Counted from the first letter of the stretch, positions 38,431 through 47,113 are shown. The stretch: DNA of 64,000 nt from Gammaproteobacteria bacterium (GCA_029882215.1 JAOULC010000001.1:1-64000), one strand, 5' to 3'. The notes: a model not told the origin generated them from the sequence alone. Translations and numbers: made by a program.

Positions 38431-38503
38431 TTTCCAGTCACATATCTCTATATTCAGGTTGATTATTCGTTTCAGCCGTTTGTTCATAGCCAAACGGTTG
38501 GTT

Positions 38504-39637
38504 TTATTTTCTCAAAAGCCTTCGGTGTGAGTTAATTGACATCAGCATACCGAATCCAGCCATTAAGGTCACCATGGAAGTCCCTCCATAACTGACCAAC
38601 GGCAAGGGCACACCCACTACCGGTAAGAGACCGGAGACCATCCCCACATTAACAAATAAGTAGACCAGAAAGGTCATACTTAAGCTACCTGCCAGTAACC
38701 GGCCAAAGCTGTCTTGCGCCGACGATGCGATAACCAGCCCGCGGATAACAATAAAGAAGTAAATAGCCAGTAATAATATAACACCCATAAAACCAAATTC
38801 TTCGGCAAATACTGAAAAAATAAAATCAGTTGAACGCTCCGGTAAAAAATCCAGATGCGACTGTGTACCATTCAACCAGCCCTTACCATATAAACCGCCG
38901 GAGCCGATGGCTATTTTCGATTGAATGATATGGTAACCAGCCCCCAAGGGGTCACTTTCCGGGTTTAAAAATGTTAACACTCGCTGCCGCTGATAGGCAT
39001 GCATATAGTGCCAGACAACCGGCGTCAGGGCACCGGTTAACAGTGTAAAACCAGCTATAAAGCGCCATTTTAAACTGGCAAAATAAATAATAAAAAAGCC
39101 GGCAGCTGCAATTAATAACGAGGTGCCTAAATCGGGTTGTTTAGCTATCAGCATGGTAGGGATAATCACCAGCACAAATGCTATCAACAAATGTTTAAAG
39201 CTGGGTGGCAGGGCTTTATCGGCCAAATACCAGGCCACCACCATAGGTGTTGCCAGCTTCATCATTTCTGAAGGCTGAAACCTGACAAAGCCAAAATCAA
39301 GCCAGCGCTGTGCGCCTTTACCGATATCCCCCAAAATCAGCACAAAAGCTAATAGGGTGACACCTAACAAAAATATCCACGGCGCCCATAGTTTAAAGTT
39401 TTGTGGTGGTATCTGCGCCATCAGCAACATGACCCCAAACGCCAGTGCCAGACGCGTTGACTGGCGAATGATTAAATCAATATTTTGACCACCCGCACTA
39501 TAGAGAATCCCTAAGCCACAGGCCGTTAATAGCAACAAGGCAAACACCAGTGGCGGATCAAGGTGCATCGATTGTAATAATCTGAAGCGGCCTGAGTTTT
39601 GGGAACCTATCGTATCAGTGTACATTTTTACCATCAT
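38504..39637 (-). CDS. rodA: Peptidoglycan glycosyltransferase RodA
   Basis: 377 residues with about ten membrane segments. A SEDS-family polymerase of the elongasome, partner of PBP2. Signatures are GDIGKGAQRWLDFGFVRFQPSE, AKQPDLGTS and the C-terminal VPLPLVSYGGTSM. Its first codons overlap the end of mrdA by 23 bp. The Met at 39625 is the more likely start. Confidence 0.95.
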   Translation of the reverse strand: MMVKMYTDTIGSQNSGRFRLLQSMHLDPPLVFALLLLTACGLGILYSAGGQNIDLIIRQSTRLALAFGVMLLMAQIPPQNFKLWAPWIFLLGVTLLAFVLILGDIGKGAQRWLDFGFVRFQPSEMMKLATPMVVAWYLADKALPPSFKHLLIAFVLVIIPTMLIAKQPDLGTSLLIAAAGFFIIYFASLKWRFIAGFTLLTGALTPVVWHYMHAYQRQRVLTFLNPESDPLGAGYHIIQSKIAIGSGGLYGKGWLNGTQSHLDFLPERSTDFIFSVFAEEFGFMGVILLLAIYFFIVIRGLVIASSAQDSFGRLLAGSLSMTFLVYLFVNVGMVSGLLPVVGVPLPLVSYGGTSMVTLMAGFGMLMSINSHRRLLRK

Positions 39638-41474
39638 TGTTTTGTAGGTAGTAGTTGATGACTTCTTTGGCTATTGGCGCAGCCACCTTGCCACCACTCC
39701 CTCCATTTTCAACAATAACCGCCACCGCTATTTTTGGGGATTTAATCGGCGCAAATGCTGTAAATAAAGCATGGTCCCGTAGTTTTTTAGCCAGGCTTTC
39801 TTCATCATACTCCTCATCCTGAGCGATACCGTATACTTGTGCCGTTCCCGTCTTCCCTGCCATTTCGTAGCTCAGATCATAACCGATCGCGCGGGCAGAT
39901 CCATGCACTCCGTGTACGACATCTTTCATGCCGTTTATAATTTGTGTCCATTGCCGTTTTGATTTGATCGTTGCCGGTTTGGGATCAGCAACCTGAATGG
40001 TCAGTGTTTCGCCAGTCTGGTTATTTCGTATCGCTCGCAGCAAATGCGGTTGTTTACGTTTACCTTGTAATGATAAAGCCGCCGTTGCAGAAGCCATCTG
40101 CAACGGTGTCGCTAGCATATAACCCTGGCCAATTCCCGTTATGACAGTTTCACCCGGATACCAGATAGTTTTCTTTTCTTTTCTTTTCCACTCACGTGAG
40201 GGTAACAAGCCTCTGCGTTCACTGGTCGTATCAATACCGGTTTTTTTACCAAAGCCAAACATATCGAGGAAATTAAAAATCCGGTCTATACCCATTTTGT
40301 ATGCTAACTGGTAAAAATAAACATCACAGGATTCGGCCAGAGCCTTTCTGATTGTGGTACTACCATGACCGGTTTTTTTCCAGTCCCTGTATTTACGCTC
40401 TTCATTTGGCAGCATGAAATAACCTTCACAATCAACTTCTTCATGCAAACCCATATGCCCTGAATCCAGCCCGCCTAAACCAATAAATGGCTTCATAATA
40501 GAGCCCGGTGGATACTGACCTGATAGTGCCCTGTTAAACTGGGGCCGCCGGCCTGCTCTATGCAGTGCTTTATAGGCTTTTGTGCTGATGCCATGCACAA
40601 ACAAATTAGGGTCATATAGCGGCATACTCACCATCGCCAGTATTTCACCGGTGTCAGGCTCAATGGCAACCAGAGCACCGCTGTTATCACCCATTGCTTT
40701 TTCTGCTATAGATTGCAAGCGCGCATCGATACTGAGTATTAAATCTTTACCTGGCACGGGTGGTATTTCTTCCAACACGCGGAGCACCCGCCCCTGCACA
40801 TTAACTTCAACTTTTTTATAACCGACTTTGCCATGTAATTCATCTTCGTAATATCGCTCAATACCCACTTTCCCGATCGGGCTAGATCCACTGTATTGTG
40901 AGCTATCAACTCGCTGCAATTCTTTTTCATCAATACGGCCAACATAACCCAGAACATGTACCGCACTGGTTCCCATCGGATAAAAACGTGTCAGCTGTGT
41001 TTTAAAGTCAACACCGGGAAAACGGTGCCTGTTGACGGCCAGAATCGCGACTTCTTTTTCATTTAGATTGGTTCTAAGAGAAACACCCTGAAATGGCTTG
41101 TGTCGCTTTAATGCTTTTTTGAATTGTGTGATATCACTCTCATTGATTGTAATAATCTTAGCCAGCTCTTGCAGGGTATCATCAACGTTACCGACCTCTT
41201 CAGGGGTAATATCTAAACTGAACGTGGGACGGTTCTCCGCAATGACCATTCCCTGACGATCGTATATCAATCCCCGGTTGGGGTTAGATGACATTAGCCG
41301 TACGCGATTGTTATCGGAGAGTGTATCAAAATGGGCGTGTTCGATGATCTGCAGCTGAAACAAACGCATCAGCAACAGACCAATCAAAATAGTGGATACC
41401 AATGCCGCAACGATTGCACGGACATTGAACATCCGCACTTCCATGTACAAATCTTTAATTAGTGTCCGGTACAT
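39615..41474 (-). CDS. mrdA: Penicillin-binding protein 2
   Basis: About 619 residues from the ATG at 41474; a TTG just before it and a Met 10 codons later are alternatives. PBP2 is the transpeptidase of lateral wall growth. It has one N-terminal membrane anchor, a pedestal domain and a transpeptidase domain with SIMK (Ser326, Lys329 counted from the TTG), SCD (383-385, in place of SxN) and KTG (542-544). It heads the mrdA-rodA-mltB-rlpA-dacA-dat-ybeD-lipB-lipA series. Confidence 0.95.
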   Translation of the reverse strand: MYRTLIKDLYMEVRMFNVRAIVAALVSTILIGLLLMRLFQLQIIEHAHFDTLSDNNRVRLMSSNPNRGLIYDRQGMVIAENRPTFSLDITPEEVGNVDDTLQELAKIITINESDITQFKKALKRHKPFQGVSLRTNLNEKEVAILAVNRHRFPGVDFKTQLTRFYPMGTSAVHVLGYVGRIDEKELQRVDSSQYSGSSPIGKVGIERYYEDELHGKVGYKKVEVNVQGRVLRVLEEIPPVPGKDLILSIDARLQSIAEKAMGDNSGALVAIEPDTGEILAMVSMPLYDPNLFVHGISTKAYKALHRAGRRPQFNRALSGQYPPGSIMKPFIGLGGLDSGHMGLHEEVDCEGYFMLPNEERKYRDWKKTGHGSTTIRKALAESCDVYFYQLAYKMGIDRIFNFLDMFGFGKKTGIDTTSERRGLLPSREWKRKEKKTIWYPGETVITGIGQGYMLATPLQMASATAALSLQGKRKQPHLLRAIRNNQTGETLTIQVADPKPATIKSKRQWTQIINGMKDVVHGVHGSARAIGYDLSYEMAGKTGTAQVYGIAQDEEYDEESLAKKLRDHALFTAFAPIKSPKIAVAVIVENGGSGGKVAAPIAKEVINYYLQNNDGKNVH

Positions 41475-41539
41475 CAAAAGACTAACCGCCTAAACACCAA
41501 CATCAAACCCTGTTCCCTGGAGCAGTAAAATTAGATCTC

Positions 41540-42085
41540 TCAAACATTAATACCATGTTCGAGATTATATCTGTCTATACTGGTAACGATTTCTTCTTTT
41601 GCTTCTTCAGCACCATGCCAGCCTTCCACTTTTACCCACTTACCCGGCTCAAGTGCCTTATATTGCTCAAAGAAATGAGAAATTTGCGCCAATAATTCCT
41701 TTGGTAAATCTTCCGGGCCATGTACATGACTGTAAAGTGTTGTTAGCTTATCGACCGGAACCGCAAGAATTTTAGAGTCTTCACCCGCCTCATCAGTCAT
41801 TTTCAGTACCGCCACTGGGCGACAGGCAATGACTGAACCACTGATAACCGGTACAGGTGTGATAACCAGCACATCTGCCGGATCGCCATCATCAGACAAG
41901 GTGTGCGGAACAAAACCATAGTTACAAGGATAAAACATGGCTGTACCCATAAAACGGTCAACAATCAGCGCACGAAACTCTTTATCTACTTCATATTTAA
42001 CTGGAGCACCATGAGCTGGAATCTCGATGGCAACATTTATTACTTCTGGTACGTTTTCACCCAGCGGAATATGTTCTAAATTCAT
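41540..42085 (-). CDS. ppa: Inorganic pyrophosphatase
   Basis: 181 residues. Family I soluble enzyme that hydrolyses pyrophosphate. The active-site segment [12 protein letters not shown] (metal-binding aspartates), the [11 protein letters not shown] strand and [11 protein letters not shown] are seen. It is divergent from the adenylate-kinase-like fusion gene and 63 bp upstream of mrdA. Confidence 0.97.
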   Translation of the reverse strand: MNLEHIPLGENVPEVINVAIEIPAHGAPVKYEVDKEFRALIVDRFMGTAMFYPCNYGFVPHTLSDDGDPADVLVITPVPVISGSVIACRPVAVLKMTDEAGEDSKILAVPVDKLTTLYSHVHGPEDLPKELLAQISHFFEQYKALEPGKWVKVEGWHGAEEAKEEIVTSIDRYNLEHGINV

Positions 42086-42282
42086 TCATTTAACCTTTGT
42101 TATATGTAAATTAAGTTAAATTATACCTGCTATCACTATTTAGCTGTATCTAAAGCATAAAATATTTTAGAAAAACCTTCTTTTTAGCTTAAATAAGCCT
42201 CAATAACGCTCGACATTAGCAAGGCTTTGATTAAAATTCAGACATATAAAAATAAAACAACACTCAATGGGGATATAAGGTC

Positions 42283-43689
42283 ATGAGGATCGTACTACTA
42301 GGAGCACCCGGCTCAGGCAAAGCGACACAAGCTACCAAACTGTCTGAACATTTTAAGATACCTCAGATATCTACCCGAAACTTACTTAATATCGCTGTAA
42401 AAGCGCAAACACCATTAGGCAGACAAGCTAAAGCCACAATGGATGCAGGCCAACAGGTGCCGAATGAAATTATATTTGGCATGATCCGGGAAAGACTCAG
42501 CCGCCCCGATGCAATAAACGGTTTTATTATCTATGGCTTTCCACGCAGCCTGGAACAGGCCGACCTGCTGGATAAGTTACTGAACGAAATCAATCAGCCG
42601 ATTGAACATGTCGCATTGATTCAGGTTGAGTTTGACGACCTGATGGAAAGACTCAGCGGCCGCATGAACTGTGACTCCTGTGGATATGTATTTAATATCT
42701 ATACCAAACCACCAGTACTCGAAGACCAGTGTGACAATTGCGGCTCGGAACTGCATCACCGCAGTGAAGACAATGAAGAAACAATCGCAAGCAGGCTGAG
42801 AATTTTTGAAGCGCAAACCATGCCTTTAATTAGTTACTATAAAGATCAGGGCAAGTTGAAAGTTATTGAAGGTCATGCACAAATAAACATTATTTTCAAA
42901 CATCTACTTGCGGCGCTCAAAGATGTTCGTACAATATACGGTTCAACTAAATCAAGTACACTATCAGGTGGGGAAAAAATCATGAACGACGACAAAACAA
43001 ACGACAATAACAACTTATCAAAAGTTGGCGAGAGTTCCCCACAAACACCCGACAGCAAACCTGCACCGGTCGTTAGCACGCCCTCATCTAATGTACAGAC
43101 ACCGGTAACAACCACAACTATTACGCCATCACCTGCTAATATCTCTGCACCTGCGGCTAGCAAGCCTGCAGAAGTTTCTCCAGCAGCCCCGGCCAAAACA
43201 ATCAATGTCGCGACAAAACCTGTGGCAGTTACTGCCGCTCCAGCCGTAGCAAAGCAGCCTGCTCTTGCTAAAGCATCAACACCAAAAGTTGAAAAACCTG
43301 AAGCGGCAAAGCCGGCTGTTAGCAATACCCAGCCAAAGACTACCAAGCCAAAAGCAAAGGCCGCTGAAGCCAAAACTGTCAAGCCAAAAACAGCCAAGCC
43401 GAAGACAAGTAAGAAGACCCCTGCTAAACCGGCTACTGCAAAGACCAGCACTAAAAAAGTTGCCGCTAAAAAGCCTGTCGCTAAGAAAAAAGCACCTGCT
43501 CCAGCTAAGACTGTGCAGGAACAAATTAAAGAAGCCCGTGAAATACTGAAAAACACAAATACTGAATTAAAGCGCGTCAGTAGCAATGTCGACAAACTGT
43601 CAAAGCTTCATGCTGAAGGTCACAAAGCATTACAACAGTTTATGGCCAAATGGGAAAAAGATGCTCTAAAGAAACTTCCAAAGGCATAA
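42283..43689 (+). CDS. Adenylate-kinase-like protein fused to a Lys/Ala/Pro-rich tail
   Basis: 468 residues. Residues 1-220 align with adenylate kinase: P-loop GAPGSGKA (7-14), FPRS with Arg88, zinc LID cysteines 130/133/150/153, Arg160 and Arg171. Four core positions differ from the E. coli enzyme: GKG becomes GKA (14), Gly32 Arg, Asp33 Asn, and the AMP-phosphate Arg36 is Asn. From about 234 on, an extended tail rich in Ala, Pro, Lys and Thr (histone H1/AlgP-like, many KPK and AAK units) follows, ending in a short helical segment. An in-frame ATG (42982) with AGGTGGGG in front could start the tail separately. Whether it is active as a nucleotide kinase is open. Confidence 0.7.
   Translation: MRIVLLGAPGSGKATQATKLSEHFKIPQISTRNLLNIAVKAQTPLGRQAKATMDAGQQVPNEIIFGMIRERLSRPDAINGFIIYGFPRSLEQADLLDKLLNEINQPIEHVALIQVEFDDLMERLSGRMNCDSCGYVFNIYTKPPVLEDQCDNCGSELHHRSEDNEETIASRLRIFEAQTMPLISYYKDQGKLKVIEGHAQINIIFKHLLAALKDVRTIYGSTKSSTLSGGEKIMNDDKTNDNNNLSKVGESSPQTPDSKPAPVVSTPSSNVQTPVTTTTITPSPANISAPAASKPAEVSPAAPAKTINVATKPVAVTAAPAVAKQPALAKASTPKVEKPEAAKPAVSNTQPKTTKPKAKAAEAKTVKPKTAKPKTSKKTPAKPATAKTSTKKVAAKKPVAKKKAPAPAKTVQEQIKEAREILKNTNTELKRVSSNVDKLSKLHAEGHKALQQFMAKWEKDALKKLPKA
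42982..43689 (+). CDS. Possible separate AlgP-like tail protein from an internal start
   Basis: The Met at 42982 (MNDDKTND...) is in frame with the adenylate-kinase-like gene and stands 9 bases behind AGGTGGGG, a very strong ribosome binding sequence for an internal position. It would give a 235-residue basic, Ala/Pro/Lys-rich protein like AlgP, which binds DNA in Pseudomonas. It may have been an independent gene that became fused when a stop was lost. Expression is not shown. Confidence 0.4.
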   Translation: MNDDKTNDNNNLSKVGESSPQTPDSKPAPVVSTPSSNVQTPVTTTTITPSPANISAPAASKPAEVSPAAPAKTINVATKPVAVTAAPAVAKQPALAKASTPKVEKPEAAKPAVSNTQPKTTKPKAKAAEAKTVKPKTAKPKTSKKTPAKPATAKTSTKKVAAKKPVAKKKAPAPAKTVQEQIKEAREILKNTNTELKRVSSNVDKLSKLHAEGHKALQQFMAKWEKDALKKLPKA

Positions 43690-43707
43690 ATTAAGTAAGT
43701 TATTTAC

Positions 43708-43746
43708 CCATAAAAAAAGACCGGCATATCCGGTCTTTTTTTATGG
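43708..43746 (+). terminator. Strong rho-independent terminator
   Basis: A 17-bp perfect inverted repeat (CCATAAAAAAAGACCGG / CCGGTCTTTTTTTATGG) with loop CATAT, 18 bp behind the adenylate-kinase fusion. T and A runs on both sides allow termination in both directions. Confidence 0.92.
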
Positions 43747-44088
43747 CCTCACCACCGATAATTGGATAACGTAAATCAACGCTGAAACTCTTCACTAAAC
43801 ACTGATCCGGCACAAGCTGTACCAGTAACTCAAATCCACGCGATATCGTTCAATACCGAAACTGTTTTAATACCAGTCACTACGCGCCTCGCAGTACCAT
43901 AATTAACGGGGTTTGAGGTAACGCTTATCAATGCGACTTATTAGTGCGGTGATCTGTAGGTCTTGCTATGGAGATATAAGAAATACAACAATATGCGCCA
44001 TCAGTCATTACCTGACTGAAAAACAATGCTTTGTGGCGGTCAGCAAATTACAGGATCAGAACATCCCTGTCCTACAACCTGCGAGGCT
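43747..44088. other. 342-bp region without a gene
   Basis: Between the strong terminator and the end of the thioredoxin gene I see no reading frame with support and no repeat longer than a TCAGTC/GACTGA hairpin near 44015. Confidence 0.5.
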
Positions 44089-44457
44089 TTAAGATTTTTG
44101 TTGCTCAGCCTCAATATCCTTTCTTACTTCATCCATATCCAGGCTTTTTACTTTATCTACAATTTCCTGCAGTGAAGACGCAGGTAACATTCCCGCTTCA
44201 GCATAAAGCACGATTTGATCACGGAAGATCATTAATGTAGGGATTGAGCGAATCTGAAAATGCGCAGCTAATTCCTGCTCTTCTTCAGTATTTACTTTGG
44301 CAAAAACAACGCCTTCATTTTTAGCCGCTACTTCTTCGTATATTGGTGCAAATGACTTGCATGGCCCACACCAGGGCGCCCAAAAGTCAATCAGAACAAT
44401 TTCATTTGATGTAATTGTTTCTTCAAAGTTTTCTTTAGTTAGTTCTATTACAGCCAC
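44089..44457 (-). CDS. Thioredoxin
   Basis: 122 residues. The active site WCGPC in FWAPWCGPCKSFAPIYEE, Asp in LIDFWA and the cis-Pro region IRSIPTLMIF are intact, so this is a disulfide reductase of the cytoplasm. The C terminus extends about 12 charged residues beyond E. coli TrxA, so it may be a second thioredoxin. A single gene, divergent from 44586. Confidence 0.88.
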   Translation of the reverse strand: MAVIELTKENFEETITSNEIVLIDFWAPWCGPCKSFAPIYEEVAAKNEGVVFAKVNTEEEQELAAHFQIRSIPTLMIFRDQIVLYAEAGMLPASSLQEIVDKVKSLDMDEVRKDIEAEQQKS

Positions 44458-44585
44458 AATACACCTATCAGATTAATTTAGTGCAGGAAATATTATAGGC
44501 ATAATCCTGCTAAAACAACCCCACGAAAACCTCATTAAGATTATGGTTAATTTCATAGGCCGGCTTTATACGCTACAATTTCAGC

Positions 44586-45029
44586 ATGACTACAATTGAG
44601 ATACTGCGTTTAATCGCTGCCACTGGCTGTGGCATACAAATAGGCGGTTTTTTACTACTGAGTTTATTACATCGACCGTTACTGCATAACTGGCCAAAAA
44701 ATATTGAACTAGACTGGCTATTTAAACGATATTATCGCTTTAATACGATAATATCAGCCATCAGCGGGGTCTTTGCCATTTTAGGAGAAGCACGCTCAAC
44801 CGGCTTTCTTCTGGCCATTCTCGGCATGAGCTATATTCTATTACTTACTCACTTACTGCCGGCTATGTTGAATTTACACCAACAAATCAATAACAAGCCT
44901 TCTTTTCTGACAAGAAGATCACCTTCACAAAGCTTAGCAATTCTTGGTAAGCTACAAATAACAGCCCATTTTTTTCAATTAATTGTCATAATGTATATTG
45001 TTTACATGCTAGCGGTCTCACCACTATAA
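44586..45029 (+). CDS. Four-span membrane protein of unknown function
   Basis: 147 residues with four hydrophobic segments (about 1-25, 50-70, 72-95 and 125-145) and a basic loop in the middle. Not recognised with certainty; length and topology remind of DUF4149/TMEM205-like proteins. Stand-alone gene. Confidence 0.55.
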   Translation: MTTIEILRLIAATGCGIQIGGFLLLSLLHRPLLHNWPKNIELDWLFKRYYRFNTIISAISGVFAILGEARSTGFLLAILGMSYILLLTHLLPAMLNLHQQINNKPSFLTRRSPSQSLAILGKLQITAHFFQLIVIMYIVYMLAVSPL

Positions 45030-45081
45030 ACTATCAGCGTACATATCGGCTAAACGGTATATAGAAAAATCTCATCAAATA

Positions 45082-45091
45082 CTACATATAG
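45082..45091. promoter_or_regulatory. NrdR-like box 1
   Basis: CTACATATAG matches the NrdR core CWATATATWG except for one base. It lies inside the 16-mer ACTACATATAGTGATT (45081-45096), repeated with one change at 45223. NrdR represses ribonucleotide reductase genes, but none is downstream. Confidence 0.5.
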
Positions 45092-45179
45092 TGATTATTA
45101 TTTCTAACAATCACTATTATGTGTTCCACTTAACTACTGATTCTTATAAGTATTTTTTCTTACTCACACCTTATCAAGA

Positions 45180-45212
45180 CTTTACACACAAATAGCCCAC
45201 AGCTTATCAACA
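45180..45212. promoter_or_regulatory. Two DnaA-box-like sites
   Basis: CTTTACACA (45180-45188) and TTATCAACA (45204-45212) each match the DnaA 9-mer at eight positions. They lie between the two NrdR-like boxes, an arrangement known from nrdAB promoters. Confidence 0.4.
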
Positions 45213-45223
45213 GATCAAAACCA

Positions 45224-45233
45224 CTACATATTG
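45224..45233. promoter_or_regulatory. NrdR-like box 2
   Basis: CTACATATTG matches the NrdR core except for one base and belongs to the 16-mer ACTACATATTGTGATT (45223-45238), 142 bp from its near-copy. NrdR pairs are usually spaced by two or three helical turns, so the wide spacing is unusual. Confidence 0.5.
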
Positions 45234-45433
45234 TGATTGACAACAACGATGCCTACTAACTATAGTAACACCATTGATGACACAGAAAACTTTCAGAGTA
45301 TTTTCTGATGCTTGATTAACCCCAGCATGCACATGCAATACCCTGAATGCAATATCAGAACAACAGGATTATTGAACAGCCATAGAATTAAGCAATATTC
45401 CTCTTAGTACAAGCAAATAAGGAACGACGAGTT

Positions 45434-45514
45434 ATGCAAACATTCATGCCATATACAGCGCCATCGACGCTACTTAAACATCTAAAACAACCACTAATGA
45501 CTAATAAGACATAA
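45434..45514 (+). CDS. Possible 26-residue leader peptide
   Basis: An ATG 10 bases behind AAGGA starts a 26-codon frame (MQTFMPYTAPSTLLKHL...) that ends 75 bp before the 45590 gene. A weak hairpin (CCTGA/TCAGG with a T-rich loop) follows. This may be a translated leader, or chance. Confidence 0.25.
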   Translation: MQTFMPYTAPSTLLKHLKQPLMTNKT

Positions 45515-45589
45515 CCTGACCTTTTTTTCTATCAGGACTGTAAAGCTAAGCCAGTGTTAAGAAGAATCAGCACTTAAGGAACTTCTAAA

Positions 45590-46291
45590 ATGCAAAAGTC
45601 ACGTAGTTTCACCAAGCACACTATTAAAACTAACAAGCCTGCGGCCTCACCCAATAGATCTGTCCCACCCTCTTTCAATGGCTACGGGATAAACACCGAA
45701 CAGTTCAATGCACTATTATCCGGTAACCAGCTCCACTGCCATGAAACATCATTTGATAAAGCGGTACGCAAACAACAGCAGCTTTTCACGATATACAATA
45801 CCCTTGAACGCCAGCATACACTCATTTATAAAATTGATGAGATACTCAACAACAGGCACGGCGTACTCTGGCTGGACTCTCAAATTAAAGAGTTTAAACT
45901 GCTTTGCCCGTCAGACATTCTGATGAATATATCAACACCTTTAATTTCACCGCTCAGAGGTATCGAACACAGTGAAATCATTCATCTGAACTTTTGTAGC
46001 CTGATTAATGATATTTTTTACACTCCTTTAAACGCGCTTATTAAAATCAGACTGGCAGATTTAAGCGAGCATGAGCGCAAGGAGTGGTATGAGTGGTGCT
46101 TAAAAATTGATTCTCAACTCATTATGTTTAAAGCTCAAATCAAATCAGCCCAGACATTTTTTAGTGCTAAATCATTTGACAAAATATGTCGTTTAGCCAA
46201 AGATAATGACCACCAGCAGCAACTTGGGAACATGCGTTATCTATTCCAACAAAAAGCCCGGTCAGTCGATAATGTTGAATACGATGAATAG
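45590..46291 (+). CDS. Uncharacterised protein, tandem paralogue 1
   Basis: 233 residues, family not recognised. A basic, polar N terminus (about 1-60), then a helical region. It shares with the next gene a common ground plan: GV.WL followed by ..F....P..IL, a gap, N...TPL..L, then EW..WC..I.S, and AQ.FFS...F. No signal peptide or membrane segment. It may be cotranscribed with the second copy 60 bp on. The region further down carries PilZ and HD-GYP pieces, but a link is inference. Confidence 0.6.
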   Translation: MQKSRSFTKHTIKTNKPAASPNRSVPPSFNGYGINTEQFNALLSGNQLHCHETSFDKAVRKQQQLFTIYNTLERQHTLIYKIDEILNNRHGVLWLDSQIKEFKLLCPSDILMNISTPLISPLRGIEHSEIIHLNFCSLINDIFYTPLNALIKIRLADLSEHERKEWYEWCLKIDSQLIMFKAQIKSAQTFFSAKSFDKICRLAKDNDHQQQLGNMRYLFQQKARSVDNVEYDE

Positions 46292-46351
46292 TCGATTTTT
46301 TGTTCTGGACAAATTTTCAGTCGATATTCGACACAAAACGACAAGCATGTA

Positions 46352-47113
46352 TTGATGAAAGGCAACGTTTTTAATCCACTTAAAACACCCAGACATCAAT
46401 CACAGGATCACTGCCCCCCAAAGAAACACTCTCATACGCACACCGAAATATCACTGGAAACACTGGAAATATTGTTAACAAGCCTTCCTGATGATGAAGC
46501 ACCCCTGACAGACAGCACTCAACTCAGTAGCTCTGCAAAAGAGTCACAGCGCAAATATATTGAGCATGTGATTGAACATAAACAACATTATTTAAAACGA
46601 CTACAGCATCTGCTTAAACGCAAAAGAGGCGTTGAATGGCTGTATCGTAACCTGTCTTACTTTCAGACTCAGTTTCCCTGGGAGCTCATCTCATTACTAG
46701 AAAATATGGCACATCAGAGTGCATCTGAAGTTTCATACATAACACCTTTAGCAACCTCTGAGCATCAACCCCCTCCTCTTTCAGTTAATAATTACTCTCA
46801 GGTTATCATCGGTGAACTTGAAGGATTACGAGTCTTGACCACAAATATCCGCCGGCTTATCTTCAACAACTTAGAAACGCCTCTGCAACAGCTGACTGCC
46901 GAACTGATTAATCACTGTACTGCCGAAGAACTAAGTCACTGGAGCAACTGGTGCGAGGATATCGAATCCCATATCCGGGAAATTGAAGAACTAGTGCAAG
47001 ACGGGCAAAAATTTTTCTCCATCCGTAATTTTCGGTTAATGGAGCAGCTTCCCATCAGCAAAAGAAGTGCCAGTACACTAAAGGCCATTATCGATAAGGC
47101 TAGCACTAGCTAA
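46352..47113 (+). CDS. Uncharacterised protein, tandem paralogue 2
   Basis: 253 residues. Divergent duplicate of the 45590 protein (RGVEWL, LETPLQQL, HWSNWCEDIESHI and GQKFFSIRNF match GVLWLD, FYTPLNAL, EWYEWCLKIDSQL and AQTFFSAKSF). The N terminus is polar with a His-rich KKHSHTHTE stretch, and the helical part is rich in Lys/Arg and Leu. Function unknown. Stop at 47113, then 157 bp without a gene. Confidence 0.6.
   Translation: MMKGNVFNPLKTPRHQSQDHCPPKKHSHTHTEISLETLEILLTSLPDDEAPLTDSTQLSSSAKESQRKYIEHVIEHKQHYLKRLQHLLKRKRGVEWLYRNLSYFQTQFPWELISLLENMAHQSASEVSYITPLATSEHQPPPLSVNNYSQVIIGELEGLRVLTTNIRRLIFNNLETPLQQLTAELINHCTAEELSHWSNWCEDIESHIREIEELVQDGQKFFSIRNFRLMEQLPISKRSASTLKAIIDKASTS

Larger units (their letters stand above)
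45030..45589. other. 560-bp regulatory-looking region without a large gene
   Basis: AT-rich. It contains two near-identical NrdR-like boxes, DnaA-box-like sites, an 8-bp inverted repeat (TAGTGATT / AATCACTA at 45089-45116) and a possible 26-codon frame (45434-45514), described separately. No ribonucleotide reductase gene follows. Confidence 0.55.

Noticed and set aside
43265-43549. Plus-strand Lys/Gln/Pro/Leu-rich frame in the fusion tail
   Set aside because: Shifted reading of the repeat tail, no own start signal.
42873-43595. Long minus-strand frame of 240 codons opposite the tail of the adenylate-kinase fusion
   Set aside because: It is the antisense of a Lys/Ala/Pro repeat region, which opens long hydrophobic frames by composition. 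No start signal and no family.
43985-44240. Small plus-strand gene before thioredoxin
   Set aside because: Mostly the antisense of the thioredoxin gene. The non-overlapping part has no coding signs.
45081-45238. Replication origin from the DnaA-like boxes
   Set aside because: Only two imperfect boxes, no AT-rich unwinding cluster of repeats and no dnaA/gidA neighbours. An nrd-type promoter fits better.
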